Notes under the pieces: model-generated
What the model saw: only the letters and a program-made list of their open reading frames with translations
Told to the model about the DNA's origin: nothing
The model's database searches: none
From: Bacteroidaceae bacterium
GTDB taxonomy: Bacteria; Bacteroidota; Bacteroidia; Bacteroidales; Bacteroidaceae
DNA: 64,000 nt
Assembly: GCA_017472635.1 (NCBI GenBank)
Contig: JAFUPU010000020.1
Coordinates: forward strand, 1 to 64,000
Direction of reading: 5' to 3'
Translations under genes and position numbers: made by a program
Shown here: piece by piece, positions 50,976 through 60,600 of the stretch
Layout of the letters: every line of letters starts with the position of its first letter
Numbering within the stretch: position 1 is the first letter of the stretch

Positions 50976-51752
50976 ATGACCTCCATCATCTTTCACTACG
51001 ACCGGACGTTCGACGGGCTGCTGACAGCCGTGTTCGACGCCTTTGTACGCAAAGAGTTCCCCACCAGCCTATTGGCAGAGGGTGAACCGCTGCCGTTGTT
51101 CTACGATGCAGCATACACGGTGGTGACAGACAGTGAAAAGGCAGGAAGGGTATGGCGAGCGCTGGAGAAGAAACTGTCACAACGGGCACTGACGATGTTG
51201 ACCGTAAGTTTCCTTGCTGAAGAGGAAGAACTGGACCTCCATTTGTTTTATTATATATGCAAAGCGGTGAAGGCTGAGAAGAGCATCGAGACCTTCTTCA
51301 CCGACGAGGATGTACGCTATGTGACCGATGCTTTCCGCCGCGTGCGCTACGAACGGCTGCGCATGATGCAGTTCGTCCGCTTCCAAAAGGCGAAAGACGG
51401 CACCTACTTCGCCATCATCCGCCCCGACTACAACGTCATCCCGCTCATTGTCCCTCACTTTGAAGACCGTTTTGCCGACCAACCGTGGATAATCTACGAC
51501 ATCCGGCGAGACTATGGCTGCTACTACAATGGTAGCGAGGTGACACAAATCGCTTTCAGCGACGATGGACGCACCTTCGACCCGCGCACGGGCAAACTCC
51601 ATGCCGACCTGATGGCGGATGACGAGCCGCTGTTTCAAGCGTTGTGGCGCACCTACTTCAAGGCCATCTGCATCAAAGAGCGCCTCAATCCGCGCAAACA
51701 CCGCAAGGACATGCCCGTGCGCTACTGGCCCTACATGACGGAGAAGCAGTGA
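50976..51752 (+). CDS. TIGR03915 family protein (putative DNA repair/modification)
   Basis: 258 aa, no signal peptide. 'IFHYDRTFDGLLTAVFDAF' at the start, 'VRYERLRMMQFVRFQKAKDG', 'YFAIIRPDYNVIPLIVPHFE', 'WIIYDIRRDYGCYY' and 'KAICIKERLNPRKHRKDMPVRYWPYMTE' are the family blocks; the last is split in the family between an Arg/His-rich helix and 'RYWPYMTE'. The family is normally encoded next to a radical SAM protein and is thought to act with it on DNA, perhaps with uracil-DNA glycosylase-like features. The partner is not beside it here: neighbours are a CHAT protease and a CPBP protease on the other strand. Function is known only by association. Confidence 0.88.
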   Translation: MTSIIFHYDRTFDGLLTAVFDAFVRKEFPTSLLAEGEPLPLFYDAAYTVVTDSEKAGRVWRALEKKLSQRALTMLTVSFLAEEEELDLHLFYYICKAVKAEKSIETFFTDEDVRYVTDAFRRVRYERLRMMQFVRFQKAKDGTYFAIIRPDYNVIPLIVPHFEDRFADQPWIIYDIRRDYGCYYNGSEVTQIAFSDDGRTFDPRTGKLHADLMADDEPLFQALWRTYFKAICIKERLNPRKHRKDMPVRYWPYMTEKQ

Positions 51753-51760
51753 TGTAAAAT

Positions 51761-52378
51761 TTATAGAATCGGGAACCAAATAAATACTGCCACATCCCAC
51801 AGGGCGTGGGAAAGGATGATGGCACCAAAACGCTCGGGAAAGAAGCGGTAGAGAAGTCCCCAAGCCATACCGGCAACCAAGGCAGACATTGTCAACATGA
51901 AATTGAACGAACCGGCATGAACCAATGCGTAAATCAGCGTGGTAACAACGAATCCCAAGTTGGCGTTCCACCGTTCCGAAAATTTCTGTTGCACATATCC
52001 CCGCCAATAAATCTCTTCGGCAGGACCTATGAGGAGAAGCATCAGAGCCGTCAACAACCAAGGCGATTCTCCCTCCTTCATTCCGTATATCGAGTCCACC
52101 TGCGGACGGGCAAAGTCGAACATCCACGACGATACCTTCTCTCCAATCCAGAAGATGCCCCACAGTGCAGCGGCTATGAGCACACCCAAGAAAAGGTTGC
52201 TCCAGTTCAGCTTCACCCGCTTGTGCCAACCCCGGTTGAAAAAGGTTGAGAGCATCGAAAGAGTAACGGCAGAGAAGGTCATCATCCACCAGAAATTCAC
52301 ATGAGGAGCCGTCCAAGGCGAGAACATCACAGTCCACAAAAGGAGGGCAAGAACAAGGGTAAACACAAGAGATTTCAT
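51761..52378 (-). CDS. CPBP family intramembrane metalloprotease
   Basis: 205 aa from MKSLVFTLVLALLLWTVMF; longer frames overlap the menA end. Several membrane helices. The three CPBP motifs are present: 'PAEEIYWRGYVQ' (EExxxR), 'ALVHAGSFNF' and 'SHALWDVAVF', giving the Glu-Glu and two His of the metal site. Homologues cut membrane-embedded substrates or act in peptide maturation. The start is 7 bases after the menA stop, so the two are cotranscribed; no functional link is evident. Confidence 0.9.
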   Translation of the reverse strand: MKSLVFTLVLALLLWTVMFSPWTAPHVNFWWMMTFSAVTLSMLSTFFNRGWHKRVKLNWSNLFLGVLIAAALWGIFWIGEKVSSWMFDFARPQVDSIYGMKEGESPWLLTALMLLLIGPAEEIYWRGYVQQKFSERWNANLGFVVTTLIYALVHAGSFNFMLTMSALVAGMAWGLLYRFFPERFGAIILSHALWDVAVFIWFPIL

Positions 52379-52385
52379 ACGCTTT

Positions 52386-53297
52386 TCAGAAGAATAAAGA
52401 CGAACAAACCAACGAAACAATGAATAGCAGACTAAAAAACAACTGCAATTGGGCACTGAACTGATCGAGACCGGCAATGACTTCCGTCCCCTCTTTCGGT
52501 ACAGACAACGCCAGGCGACAATTCTTCAGTGCCATAGGCAGAGACAGGAAGACTAACAGTACCGCCCAAGGAAGCCATCCGATGGCTGCAAAAACAACCA
52601 GCATCAAATAAGGAAGTAACACTTCAGCAAGATAGATTCCAACGGAAGTGTTGACTCCTACCCGCATAGCCAAGGTATTGATTCCCGCACGGCGGTCGGT
52701 CAGCACATCGCGCATATTGTTGGCATGAAGGATGGAGACGGTAATCAACCCATACGGCAGACTCATCCAAAGCAAACCGACATCCAAAATGCCCGATGCC
52801 ACAAAGGTGGTTCCTAACATGGGCAACAGGGCATAGCTACACAAGATGACCACATCACCCCACGAACGGTATTTCAACAAAGGATAAAGCAGAGTGCACA
52901 CTGCTCCTCCGGCACCTATCAACAACAATTCCCACCCCGTCAGACAGGTCAGTACAAGTCCGCCCGCCAAAGCTACACACAACAGTCCCAAAGCGAAACG
53001 GAAGAACTCGGCAGGCAAGAAGAGTCCACCGGTCAACGCCTTTGCTCCGAACGTGTCTACAGCGTCTACCTTATGCTTGTAGTCGAAATAATCGCTCCAC
53101 GTATTGCCTGCCGCATGAAACACTACAATGTTAAGCAATGCCCACACCCCGTAAACCCAATTCACCTCGTAACCAGCCCAAAAGAGGTAGGCAAGTGTCA
53201 CAGCCACCGGCATCATCGATGCCGGAAACGACCAGGGGCGGGTGGCAGCCACCCATTCGCCCAACGTATGTTTTCCTATTTTCATCATTCTATGCAT
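52386..53297 (-). CDS. menA: 1,4-dihydroxy-2-naphthoate polyprenyltransferase
   Basis: 303 aa (starts at 53288 or 53285 also possible). UbiA-fold with about eight helices. Prenyl-diphosphate/metal sites: 'NTWSDYFDYKHKVDAVD' (first Asp-rich motif) and 'NNMRDVLTDRRAGINTLAMRVG' (second). 'ATRPWSFPASMMPV' at the N-terminus is typical of MenA. It attaches the isoprenoid tail in menaquinone synthesis at the inner membrane. No other men gene is near. Confidence 0.93.
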   Translation of the reverse strand: MHRMMKIGKHTLGEWVAATRPWSFPASMMPVAVTLAYLFWAGYEVNWVYGVWALLNIVVFHAAGNTWSDYFDYKHKVDAVDTFGAKALTGGLFLPAEFFRFALGLLCVALAGGLVLTCLTGWELLLIGAGGAVCTLLYPLLKYRSWGDVVILCSYALLPMLGTTFVASGILDVGLLWMSLPYGLITVSILHANNMRDVLTDRRAGINTLAMRVGVNTSVGIYLAEVLLPYLMLVVFAAIGWLPWAVLLVFLSLPMALKNCRLALSVPKEGTEVIAGLDQFSAQLQLFFSLLFIVSLVCSSLFF

Positions 53298-53316
53298 GTA
53301 TATTACAATTGGACGG

Positions 53317-53324
53317 CAAAGATA
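53317..53324 (-). promoter_or_regulatory. -7 box TATCTTTG for menA
   Basis: Minus-strand TATCTTTG followed by GC, 20 bases before the 53297 start, implying a very short leader or use of the later Met. Confidence 0.65.
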
Positions 53325-53548
53325 ACCATTTTCGTGTAAACAACGGAATGTTCATTTCTTTTTCTCGAATATCATTCCATTTTTCTGTCATAAGAAGATA
53401 GTTGCATCGCCAAACAACATGTTTTCAGTCAACAAAAACGTTAAATTTCAACAAAATTAAGAGGTAAGCCGAATAAATCATATCGGATATGCGCGTTTTT
53501 TTGTATCATTGCAACATAAATAGAAAAACATAAATAAGAAAACCGCAT

Positions 53549-56131
53549 ATGAAAAAAAACAAGTCTTTCCTTTTCGCCTTGACAACAAGTATCGGACTGA
53601 CAGTGTGTATTCTGCTGATGCAGGCCTGCACAAGTGATAACCAGTCAATTGACCTGAGCGGTACATGGAGCTTTGCGCTTGATCGCGATGGAAGTATGAA
53701 ACCTACCGATGAGATGCCCGAAACGGTGACGCTGCCTGGTACGACCGATACCAACCGCAAGGGCGACTCCATCGAGTGGAAGGGTGAAACAACTCACCTG
53801 TCGCGCCCCTATTCTTACAAAGGACGTGCATGGTATCGTCGTATAGTGGAGATACCGTCAGCCTGGAAAGAGAAGGCGATTTACCTCACACTTGAACGGA
53901 CCAAGCCCACAGAGGTCTATGTCGACGGGGAGCTGGTGGGAACATCGAGACTCATCTCTGTCCCACAGCGGTTTGACCTGACGACTTGCCTCACCCCCGG
54001 TGTGCACGAGCTGGCAATCATGGTAGACAACAGCAGTGGTGTACCCGAACAGGTGTATGAAAGCAGCCACGCCTACACCGAGAACACACAGACCAACTGG
54101 AACGGCATCATCGGTGAAATCTCTCTCACCACCTTACAACCCGAAAAGAAGGAGATTCCCGTACACCCCGCCTTCAAGGATTTTCATATCGAAGGACAGC
54201 AGTTCTTTGCAAACGGACACCCCATCTACCTGCGTGGACGACACGATGCCGGTGTATGGCCACTGACGGGACATGTGGCGATGGACGTAGATTCATGGCG
54301 ACGCTATTTCAAGGTTTGCGAAGAGTATGGTCTCAACCACGTGCGCTTCCACTCATGGTGTCCGCCCGAAGCAGCCTTTGTGGCAGCCGACGAATATGGC
54401 ATTTACCTGCAACCCGAACTCCCCTTCTGGGGTAACTTCAACCCCAAAGACACCGTGCTGATGGAGTTCCTCATGACTGAGGGTGAAGCCATCATGCGCG
54501 AGTATGCCCACCACCCCTCGTTCCGCATGTTTGCCCTTGGCAACGAACTGCGAGGCAGCATTCCCAAGATGACGGAGTATATCGAACATTTCCGCGCCAT
54601 GGCTCCCGACAAAATCTACACACTCAGTTCGAACTACTACTTAGGCTATCAGGGTGTGAAGCCCGGCATGGACTTCTTCGTAACCTGCCGCGTAGGCGGT
54701 GAAGGTTGGGGAAGCTACGGCACACACACGCGTGGATCGTTCTCTTTTGCCGATGCTGCCGACGGAGGTATGATAAACCACTTTTATCCAAACACACGGA
54801 TGAACTTCGAGGAGGGATGCTCGCTGGCCACCGTCCCCATCATCTCGCACGAGACGGCACAGTTTCAGACTTATCCCAATTACGACGAAATCGCCAAATA
54901 CACTAGCGCACTCTACCCCTACAACATGGAAATTTTCCGCGACCGCCTCGCAAAGGCAGGCATGGCAGACCAAGCCAAGGCTTTCCACCGAGCCAGCGGT
55001 CAGTGGTCGTTGCGACTTTATAAGCAAGACATCGAGATGGACCTGCGCACGCCCAACATGGCAGGCTTCCAACTGCTCGACCTGCAGGACTACCCCGGTC
55101 AGGGTAGCGCCTACGTGGGCATTCTCGACGCCTTCCTCGACTCCAAAGGCATGTGTACCGCCGAGGAGTGGCGCGGTTTCTGTGCCCCCGTGGTGCCTCT
55201 GCTCATCGCTGACAAGTTCTGCTTCACCAACACTGAAGGCATCCATGCCCAAGTAAAGGTTGCCAACTACGGCGAAGAGAGCCTTGCCGGCAAGCACATC
55301 ACTTGGACATTGGGCGAGAAGCAGGGCGAAATAGCCATCGAGAGCGACGGCTACGGACTCATCGACGCCGGAGCATTGGACATCGACCTGAGCAACTACC
55401 ACAACGCGACCAAGCTTGTCCTCACTCTTGCCATCGAAGGAAAAGCGGAGCCGAACACTTACGAACTGTGGGTATATCCTACTGAGAACGATTTGGACAG
55501 ACTTAAAAAGGAGGTAACCATCACACGCTCCCTCACGGCAGACGTGGCACGTCGTCTGGAAGAAGGAGAAAAGGTGTTGTTCATGCCTGGCGAGTCGGAG
55601 CAGACCGTAGGCGGACTGTTCCAGACCGATTACTGGAACTACCGCATGTTCAAGACCATATCGGAGAACAACAACCGCCCCGTGTCGCCCGGTACGCTCG
55701 GCATCCTCACTGACCCTACGCACCCGCTCTTCAACAGTTTCCCCACCGATGCCCACACCAACTGGCAGTGGTTCCCCGTCATCAAAGCCAGCACTCCTTT
55801 CAAACTGGACAACACTGCCACCGGCTATCGCCCCATCGTGCAGGTGATTGACAACATCGAGCGCAACCACAAGCTGGGGCTCGTCTTCGAGTTCGCTGTA
55901 GGAAAAGGAAAGTTGCTCGTCGTCATGGCAGACCTGGAGAAGGCTGCCGAACACACCGAAGGCAAGCACTTCTACCAGAGCGTGCTCCGCTACATGAACT
56001 CCGAGCATTTTGCCCCGAAGACCGCCATCACCACCGCTGACCTGCACCGCCTGATGACCACCCCCGTCATCGAAGGACAGATTGGCACACTGAACAACAT
56101 TTCACCCTACAAGGCTGAGGAGTACAAGTAA
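53549..56131 (+). CDS. GH2 family glycosidase, lipoprotein
   Basis: 860 aa, signal ending in lipobox 'LMQAC', so tethered to a membrane. Jelly-roll domain about 30-190 ('LSGTWSFALDRDG', 'WYRRIVEIP', 'VYVDGELVG'), then the barrel directly ('FANGHPIYLRGRHDAGVWPLTG', 'HVRFHSWCPPEAAFVAADEYG') with probable acid/base Glu333 ('ALGNELRG') and probable nucleophile Glu435 ('IISHETAQ'). The 'RGRHDAG' and 'HSWCPP' variants differ from LacZ and from classical glucuronidases. About 550-860 is a C-terminal region without a recognised fold. Substrate unknown. Downstream DUF4421 follows after 57 bases. Confidence 0.87.
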   Translation: MKKNKSFLFALTTSIGLTVCILLMQACTSDNQSIDLSGTWSFALDRDGSMKPTDEMPETVTLPGTTDTNRKGDSIEWKGETTHLSRPYSYKGRAWYRRIVEIPSAWKEKAIYLTLERTKPTEVYVDGELVGTSRLISVPQRFDLTTCLTPGVHELAIMVDNSSGVPEQVYESSHAYTENTQTNWNGIIGEISLTTLQPEKKEIPVHPAFKDFHIEGQQFFANGHPIYLRGRHDAGVWPLTGHVAMDVDSWRRYFKVCEEYGLNHVRFHSWCPPEAAFVAADEYGIYLQPELPFWGNFNPKDTVLMEFLMTEGEAIMREYAHHPSFRMFALGNELRGSIPKMTEYIEHFRAMAPDKIYTLSSNYYLGYQGVKPGMDFFVTCRVGGEGWGSYGTHTRGSFSFADAADGGMINHFYPNTRMNFEEGCSLATVPIISHETAQFQTYPNYDEIAKYTSALYPYNMEIFRDRLAKAGMADQAKAFHRASGQWSLRLYKQDIEMDLRTPNMAGFQLLDLQDYPGQGSAYVGILDAFLDSKGMCTAEEWRGFCAPVVPLLIADKFCFTNTEGIHAQVKVANYGEESLAGKHITWTLGEKQGEIAIESDGYGLIDAGALDIDLSNYHNATKLVLTLAIEGKAEPNTYELWVYPTENDLDRLKKEVTITRSLTADVARRLEEGEKVLFMPGESEQTVGGLFQTDYWNYRMFKTISENNNRPVSPGTLGILTDPTHPLFNSFPTDAHTNWQWFPVIKASTPFKLDNTATGYRPIVQVIDNIERNHKLGLVFEFAVGKGKLLVVMADLEKAAEHTEGKHFYQSVLRYMNSEHFAPKTAITTADLHRLMTTPVIEGQIGTLNNISPYKAEEYK

Positions 56132-56188
56132 AGGAAAAGACTGAAGAAGGACGCTCTGCATCAAAAGAACGTAAGCAACAATTGCCCC

Positions 56189-57223
56189 ATGGTCCGATTC
56201 ACCCATATTATCTTGACGACCGCATTGTTGGCAGTATCACTACCGACATGCGGCCGTACGTTCGGCAAACTGACTCATTTTGTGGACAGTATGCTGACGG
56301 CAAGATACCAGCGGGCCGATATCGACACCAACTATATCGTCCGTCCTCAGACGAAATGGACATTGGTAGGACGGCTCAACCTGTCGGGCGCAGAACTGCA
56401 GAGCAAGGGATTGGCAGACGGACGGCACTTCAGTTCCGAAATGAAAGCCGACATGAAAACATCCCTCAGCATCGGAGTGAGTTACCTGGGACTATCGCTC
56501 AACCTCTCTTTCAATCCTGTCAAACTGATGGGCAAATACCACAACTACGAACTGAACTTCCGTTCGTATGGCAAACGCTTGGGCTTCGACATCGCCTATC
56601 ATGATGCACGCAACTTCAAAGGATGGTACGAAATGGAGGTGGCTCAGCCTGGCAACAAAGCATCGGAAAGCATGATGGAGCGCACATCGCTACCCAATGA
56701 CCTTGTGCGACTCCGGACGCTGAACGCAAATGGCTACTATATATTCAACCACCGTCGCTTCTCCTATCCGGCTGCTTTCGCCCACAGCTACATACAACGT
56801 CGCTCAGCCGGCAGTTTCATGTTGGCCGTTTCGGGACAGGGACAGTATAGCGAGACCCAAATGGAGAAACTCCACGAGCAAGGCCAACTGATGAAACTCA
56901 AGATGACCAACATCGGCGTCGGTGCAGGCTATGGTTACAACTACGTGCCCGCCACCGGTTGGCTGCTGCACATCTCAGCATTGCCCACCTTCATCGTCTA
57001 TAGCAACACGTCGCTCACCATGGGCGACACTGAAATCCCCTTGAACTACCACTTCCCAGAGGTCATCATCACAGGGCGCGGCGCGGTGGTCAAACAGATA
57101 GGACGCAACAAGTTCGCCGGCCTCTCCATGGTGTTCAACTTCACCAACATCGGCAACGAGGAGAAACTGGCCATCCACCACATGAAATGGCTCGTCCGCA
57201 TGTACTTCGGCATCAGGTTGTAG
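56189..57223 (+). CDS. DUF4421 family outer-membrane protein
   Basis: 344 aa from MVRFTHIILTTALLAVSLPTC, a signal that may end at a Cys or just after. 'DIDTNYIVRPQTKWTLVGRLN', 'SIGVSYLGLSLNLSFNPVK', 'GKRLGFDIAYHDARNFKG' and many alternating strands to the C-terminus ('FAGLSMVFNFTNIG', 'MKWLVRMYFGIRL') fit DUF4421, a family predicted to form barrels. Function unknown. It lies 57 bases after the GH2 gene in the same direction and may be cotranscribed. Confidence 0.85.
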   Translation: MVRFTHIILTTALLAVSLPTCGRTFGKLTHFVDSMLTARYQRADIDTNYIVRPQTKWTLVGRLNLSGAELQSKGLADGRHFSSEMKADMKTSLSIGVSYLGLSLNLSFNPVKLMGKYHNYELNFRSYGKRLGFDIAYHDARNFKGWYEMEVAQPGNKASESMMERTSLPNDLVRLRTLNANGYYIFNHRRFSYPAAFAHSYIQRRSAGSFMLAVSGQGQYSETQMEKLHEQGQLMKLKMTNIGVGAGYGYNYVPATGWLLHISALPTFIVYSNTSLTMGDTEIPLNYHFPEVIITGRGAVVKQIGRNKFAGLSMVFNFTNIGNEEKLAIHHMKWLVRMYFGIRL

Positions 57224-57274
57224 GAATTGACTGTATTTTTCTCTTCCATAGTGAGTAATCTGAGAAAAATGTGC

Positions 57275-57282
57275 TACCTTTG
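57275..57282 (+). promoter_or_regulatory. -7 box TACCTTTG with no gene close behind
   Basis: TACCTTTG followed by GC is one of the best boxes in the window, yet the next coding start is 365 bases away. It may serve the structured RNA or a long leader of the 57647 gene. Confidence 0.65.
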
Positions 57283-57462
57283 CAGCGACAATAAGAATGT
57301 TATAACTATTAAAAATCATAGAAGAAACAGATAGAACCAAAGACACATTAGGAAAGTATGGTCTGCCTATGAGTCAGCCTCTTTCAGTAGGATTTCAATG
57401 ACGGAAAGGCGTTCCCGTTCATACTTATTAATATGGATATGAGCTTTTAGCTCTTGTTCTCT

Positions 57463-57582
57463 CGACTTTGAATACCGCCAATATTCGCAACCGAGAACAA
57501 GCAGTTGGGGGTTCACGCTATATAGGCGTGGACCATTCTTGCTTGTTTGGTTGTGAGGTCACTTGGCGGTAACCTAAAGTCG
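57463..57582 (+). ncRNA. Probable 6S-type RNA (6S-Flavo-like)
   Basis: About 120 bases form one long interrupted hairpin: CGACTTT (57463-57469)/AAAGTCG (57576-57582); ACCGCCAA (57474-57481)/TTGGCGGT (57563-57570); a large central bubble of about 14 and 15 bases; AACAAGCA (57496-57503)/TGCTTGTT (57540-57547); and GGTTCACGC (57510-57518)/GCGTGGACC (57526-57534) at the tip. The tip has a G-U pair only if read on the plus strand, which fixes the direction. A closing stem, central bubble and apical stem of this size are the hallmark of 6S RNA, which mimics an open promoter and binds RNA polymerase. A covariance search would be decisive. Confidence 0.6.
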
Positions 57583-57646
57583 AAAATAGGCATTGAATGG
57601 TTCCGCTTTTTTTATTCCCATATTATTCACAATTAATATTATCAAA

Positions 57647-60600
57647 ATGAAAACAAACAAGGTATTTAGATGTGTGCTGTGTGCCATTGTATCAGTATTA
57701 TGGATGCATGCATACGCACAAAGTACGGAATTTCCCGTAAGGTTTGAAACAGAGAGAGGGCGATGGTATGACCTCACAAACGATGGAGTGATGGAATACA
57801 TGAGTTCGGCAACAGGTGGAGGGGGCTTTTATCAGTTTAACAGTGAGCTGACCAAGTCTTCTTTATTGGCTAAAATTCCTTATCCAGAAGGTTTATACTG
57901 TATTAACATCAATAATGATAATATAATAGACACTTATAAGATTGGTGATGGTTATTCCATCATCTACCTCGCCAATGAGGATTACACTATGCGCGAAATA
58001 TTTGAGACAGGATCTAATAAGATAGCAAGTCCCATTGATTTCAACAATGATGGATTCCCCGATTTTATAGTGAATGAAGAGACTCGTCAAGCTGATGTGG
58101 CTGTATTGGTAAATGGTGAATATGTTACTACAAAAATAAAGTTGCTCACTCCCGAGGACTACGCAGGCATCCAAAAAGAACTTAAACTGACCAGCAGTAC
58201 GGGATTGGCTTACGATAATGTAGCGTCTTCTGTTCCCGTTGAAGCAACTCTTGCTTCCGGTGGCAAGTCTATTGATCTGAACAACGACGGATACGTTGAT
58301 TTTATCAATCCTGACGATGGGGCATTCTATCAGAATTTGGGTGATGGCAGATACGTGAAGAACTCATTGGGCGGAAAATCCACACTTCGTGATTTCAACA
58401 ATGACGGGCAAATGGATGTACTTGTCTGGGATTCGGAAAATGAGAAGCTCATGCTGTACTATTCAACTCCGGACATGACATGGGGGGAAAAGAAAATCTT
58501 TTCTAATTTTGTGTGCAATGATGAACTCTTCTGCTATGATTTCGATAAAGACGGCGATGTGGATATATTGGTTCCGTTTGACCAATTCCATATTGGGACG
58601 CATGACAACGGTGGTTCTTACCTGATGCTGGTGGAAAATCAAGGGAATAACAGTTTCAGGATACATGAGTTTGCTCTTGATGGCACCTTGTGGTTCAAAG
58701 ACTGCTTTGATATGGATGGTGACGGCCGGTTTGAGATCTCTGCACTCAAGTATAAAGATGTTGGAGAAATTGGCTCGACAATTGATACCGATAGTACAGA
58801 TTTGGTACTTTATGAAGTGGCTGGTCTGGAAATTGCAGATACCCCTCTTAGCCTAAAGGAGTCAATTGGTAGTGCCCGAAGGTATACTGATGGCTATATT
58901 GCTGAGACCGGTGCAGAGTTTTTGTTGGCCGACGTACACAATAGCGGGCGTACCAGTCTGTTTTATACGGAAGGAGTAAGTTACAACTACCATGGAGCGA
59001 AATATTTCAAAGATGAAATACCTACTGTAGCAGCAAATAGTCGCCCGATAGCTCCTGCGACCCTCAACTACATTTTTGATGCCGCTACCAACCAACTGAA
59101 GATCTCTTGGAGTGAGGGAACAGACAAGGAAACTTCATCGGTCGATTTGACTTACGCATTGCGCATCGGTACAGAGAGAGACAAGTGCGACATTTTGTTT
59201 GCTCATGCCAATGCAGATGGCACAAGGCGCAATCTGCTTGAGGGAAACAGTGGCTATAGCCGTTATCGGGTGCTTGATGTCTCTTCGTGGAAAGCCGGCA
59301 AGTATTATATATCAGTGCAGAGTGTTGACCCCAATTGCCTCGGTTCGGAGTTTAGCGATTATGTGGTGTTTGAAAAGAAAACTCCAGCCACGGATTTCAT
59401 TCTTTCTTACAATGACTATTTTACCATCGGAGATACTTGTACCGTAATGTTGCTAAACAGTGTGGAGTCTGGATGTACCTGTCATTGGGATTGGGACGGA
59501 GGAACTGTCGTCAGCACCAACAAGGAAGGTCGCGAATATAAGATCGTATTTAGCGAAGGTGGGGAAAAAGTAATTTCACTCTATGCCGAAAGTGCCGATG
59601 GTTATACTTCATTGGAGGTAGAGAAGACACTGAATGTCAATCATACAAATATCAAACAGGCAGATAACTCTAATGAGCAAGAAAAGGTTTTTTATGGTGC
59701 AGAGTTTACTATGGATCTGGATGAGAATGGGACAACTGAGGTCTTTTGCACCCGAAAATTCTATGAAGGAGATGCAACCGGCAACTATACTCCCATACAA
59801 AAACTTTGGAACTCGAATCTGCCAACAAGTCAATACATTCACAGGACAATACCAACAGATATCAACCATGATGGTAAAGTAGATGTGGCATATTATGGTT
59901 ACGAGGAGGCCTATTTGTCGCTAAATGAAGATGGACAGTTTTATATGGATGAAAATGTTGACGGACTTGTAACCGGCGATGCCAATGATACGGATTATAG
60001 TTTTGACTTCAACAATGACGGATTTATTGATTTGTTGGATGTAGGAAGGGATGAGGTTTTTGTCAACGATGGTACTTATCAGTCTTACGTAAAAAAGGAA
60101 GTGCCTAATTCCGACTTTATTCTAGATTATGACCATGATGGTTTGCTGGATTTTATCTATAAGAGTAGTGAGTATATATTGTATCGGAACAACGGTGATT
60201 TCACTTTTACAGAAAGTACCCTTCCGATAAGTGAAGCAGGGGTTCGCTTTACCGGAATTGCAGATTTCGATGGTGATGGCACATGGGATTATCTTGATAC
60301 ACCTAAACCCGGACGTTACGGGGTCAGCTATTATTACGATACATTGTCGGTCTATTGGGGGGATGCTTCTGTCACTACACAGATTCCATGTGTAAACGAT
60401 GACCCTTATAATGCTTATTATGCAATAACCGATGTTGATAACAATGGATGTCTTGATGTTGTCATTAGTTGTAAGTCTAAGAAACAGTTAGTGGTTTGCT
60501 ATATGGATAAAGATCATAGTTTCAAGATTGAGGTGATTGAAGGTTTTTGGGTTCTTGGTCTGGAAGAACAAAAAGAATTCGTTACCACCGATGGGAAATT

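Larger units (their letters stand above)
57224..57646 (+). other. 423-base intergenic region with a promoter and a structured RNA
   Basis: No protein gene with support. It holds a strong -7 box (57275-57282) and the long structured element at 57463-57582 described separately; the stretch between them contains a 31-codon open frame with no start codon. Confidence 0.6.

Noticed and set aside
51177..52337. 386-codon minus-strand frame
   Set aside because: It is antisense to the TIGR03915 gene and overlaps the CPBP gene, which have clear family motifs.
54641..56047. 468-codon minus-strand frame
   Set aside because: Shadow of the GH2 lipoprotein gene; high-GC third positions leave the opposite strand open.
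57306..57401. 31-codon open frame after the -7 box at 57275
   Set aside because: No start codon in frame; likely part of the structured-RNA transcript or leader.
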